Shown here one piece after another: positions 63,878-64,000 of a stretch of 64,000 nucleotides of DNA (within the stretch, counting starts at the first letter, position 1; the number at the start of each line of letters is the position of its first letter). The notes beneath the pieces are model-generated. The model ran no database searches, was not told the DNA's origin, and saw only the letters and a list, made by a program, of their open reading frames with translations. The stretch spans positions 62,001-126,000 of the forward strand of contig JAJDUZ010000066.1 of NCBI GenBank assembly GCA_022826385.1, in the 5' to 3' direction. Position numbers and translations under genes: made by a program. Source of the DNA: Silicimonas sp. GTDB taxonomy: Bacteria > Pseudomonadota > Alphaproteobacteria > Rhodobacterales > Rhodobacteraceae.

Positions 63878-64000
63878 GCCGGGCCCGCCATCTGGTCATC
63901 GCTGCAGGCGGGACCGGGGGGCACATGTTCCCGGCACAGTCCTTGGCCGAAGAAGCCTTGTCGCGCGGATGGCGCGTGACACTTTCGACCGATGCCCGTG
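63874..64000 (+). CDS. murG: UDP-N-acetylglucosamine-lipid-linked transferase MurG, 3' end beyond the window
   Basis: A GTG start at 63874 overlaps the ftsW stop. The 42 visible residues contain [22 protein letters not shown], the N-terminal glycine-rich loop of MurG, which adds GlcNAc to lipid I to form lipid II. The gene is cut off by the window end. The ftsW-murG order matches the dcw cluster. Confidence 0.93.
   Translation, partial: MSRARHLVIAAGGTGGHMFPAQSLAEEALSRGWRVTLSTDAR

Overview
This is a high-GC chromosomal window from an alphaproteobacterium, most likely a marine member of the Roseobacter group (Rhodobacteraceae). The basis is recognition of the proteins, not a database search. 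It carries a Rhodobacter-type Mcl1 malyl-CoA lyase, TrcR (DUF1013), a TIGR02302 protein, a DUF1244 protein, COQ9, form II CoxL, taurine-pyruvate aminotransferase and the DgcN/DgcA D-glutamate enzymes. There are no transposases, phage genes, CRISPR arrays or tRNAs. The small SRP RNA gene (ffs) is present. Genes are densely packed, with many four-base ATGA/GTGA stop-start overlaps.

Layout. 1-7 kb: a cut-off protein, a MocR-type regulator, a degenerate receiver protein, an MltB-like transglycosylase and taurine-pyruvate aminotransferase. An AT-richer orphan gene follows, next to a structured repeat. 7-14 kb: a thioredoxin, argH with two tiny lipoproteins and a DUF2834 protein, an OsmC protein, lysA and the Q-rich TIGR02302 protein. 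14-22 kb: a zinc-ribbon protein, ftsE-ftsX-plsC-methyltransferase, accA and a CPA2 antiporter. 22-27 kb: an AcoR-like regulator without an ATPase domain, then a coxS-coxL-coxM operon of form II type. 27-33 kb: a methyltransferase, mcl1, then dgcN-dgcA-exonuclease-D-amino-acid transaminase. 33-38 kb: a GGDEF/EAL protein, DUF1244, N-formylglutamate amidohydrolase and pyruvate kinase. 38-43 kb: rpmI-rplT, pheS, two small genes and pheT. 43-49 kb: a GST, YtoQ, mscL, ald with its Lrp-type regulator, a frameshifted J-domain gene and an ArsR-SRPBCC fusion. A second copy of the repeat follows, beside another orphan gene, and then rpsU. 49-64 kb: coq9-qor, RNase T2, trcR, dnaX-ybaB-TraB-recR, a YdcH protein, a phosphatase, ffs, a CpdB-like enzyme, nudC, ftsW and the start of murG.

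How the genes work together. Tpa moves the taurine amino group onto pyruvate to give alanine, and Ald could return alanine to pyruvate and ammonium. The MocR gene and tpa share a CTGG(A/C)CCTA motif in their upstream regions, so the regulator may be TauR. DgcN and DgcA convert D-glutamate to N-acetyl-L-glutamate, and the neighbouring D-amino-acid transaminase feeds into or drains the same pool. FtsE/FtsX, FtsW, MurG and the transglycosylase serve division and the cell wall.

Main unusual features: (i) two copies of a roughly 205-230 bp palindromic repeat with 21-bp terminal inverted repeats, each beside an AT-richer orphan gene; (ii) an 85-bp double-hairpin element, found twice directly after stop codons, one copy supplying the dgcA ribosome-binding site; (iii) a J-domain gene put out of frame by an extra 7-bp tandem repeat unit; (iv) duplicated 22-bp operators at the ArsR-SRPBCC fusion gene; (v) a perfect 18-bp palindrome at the end of the cox regulator gene.
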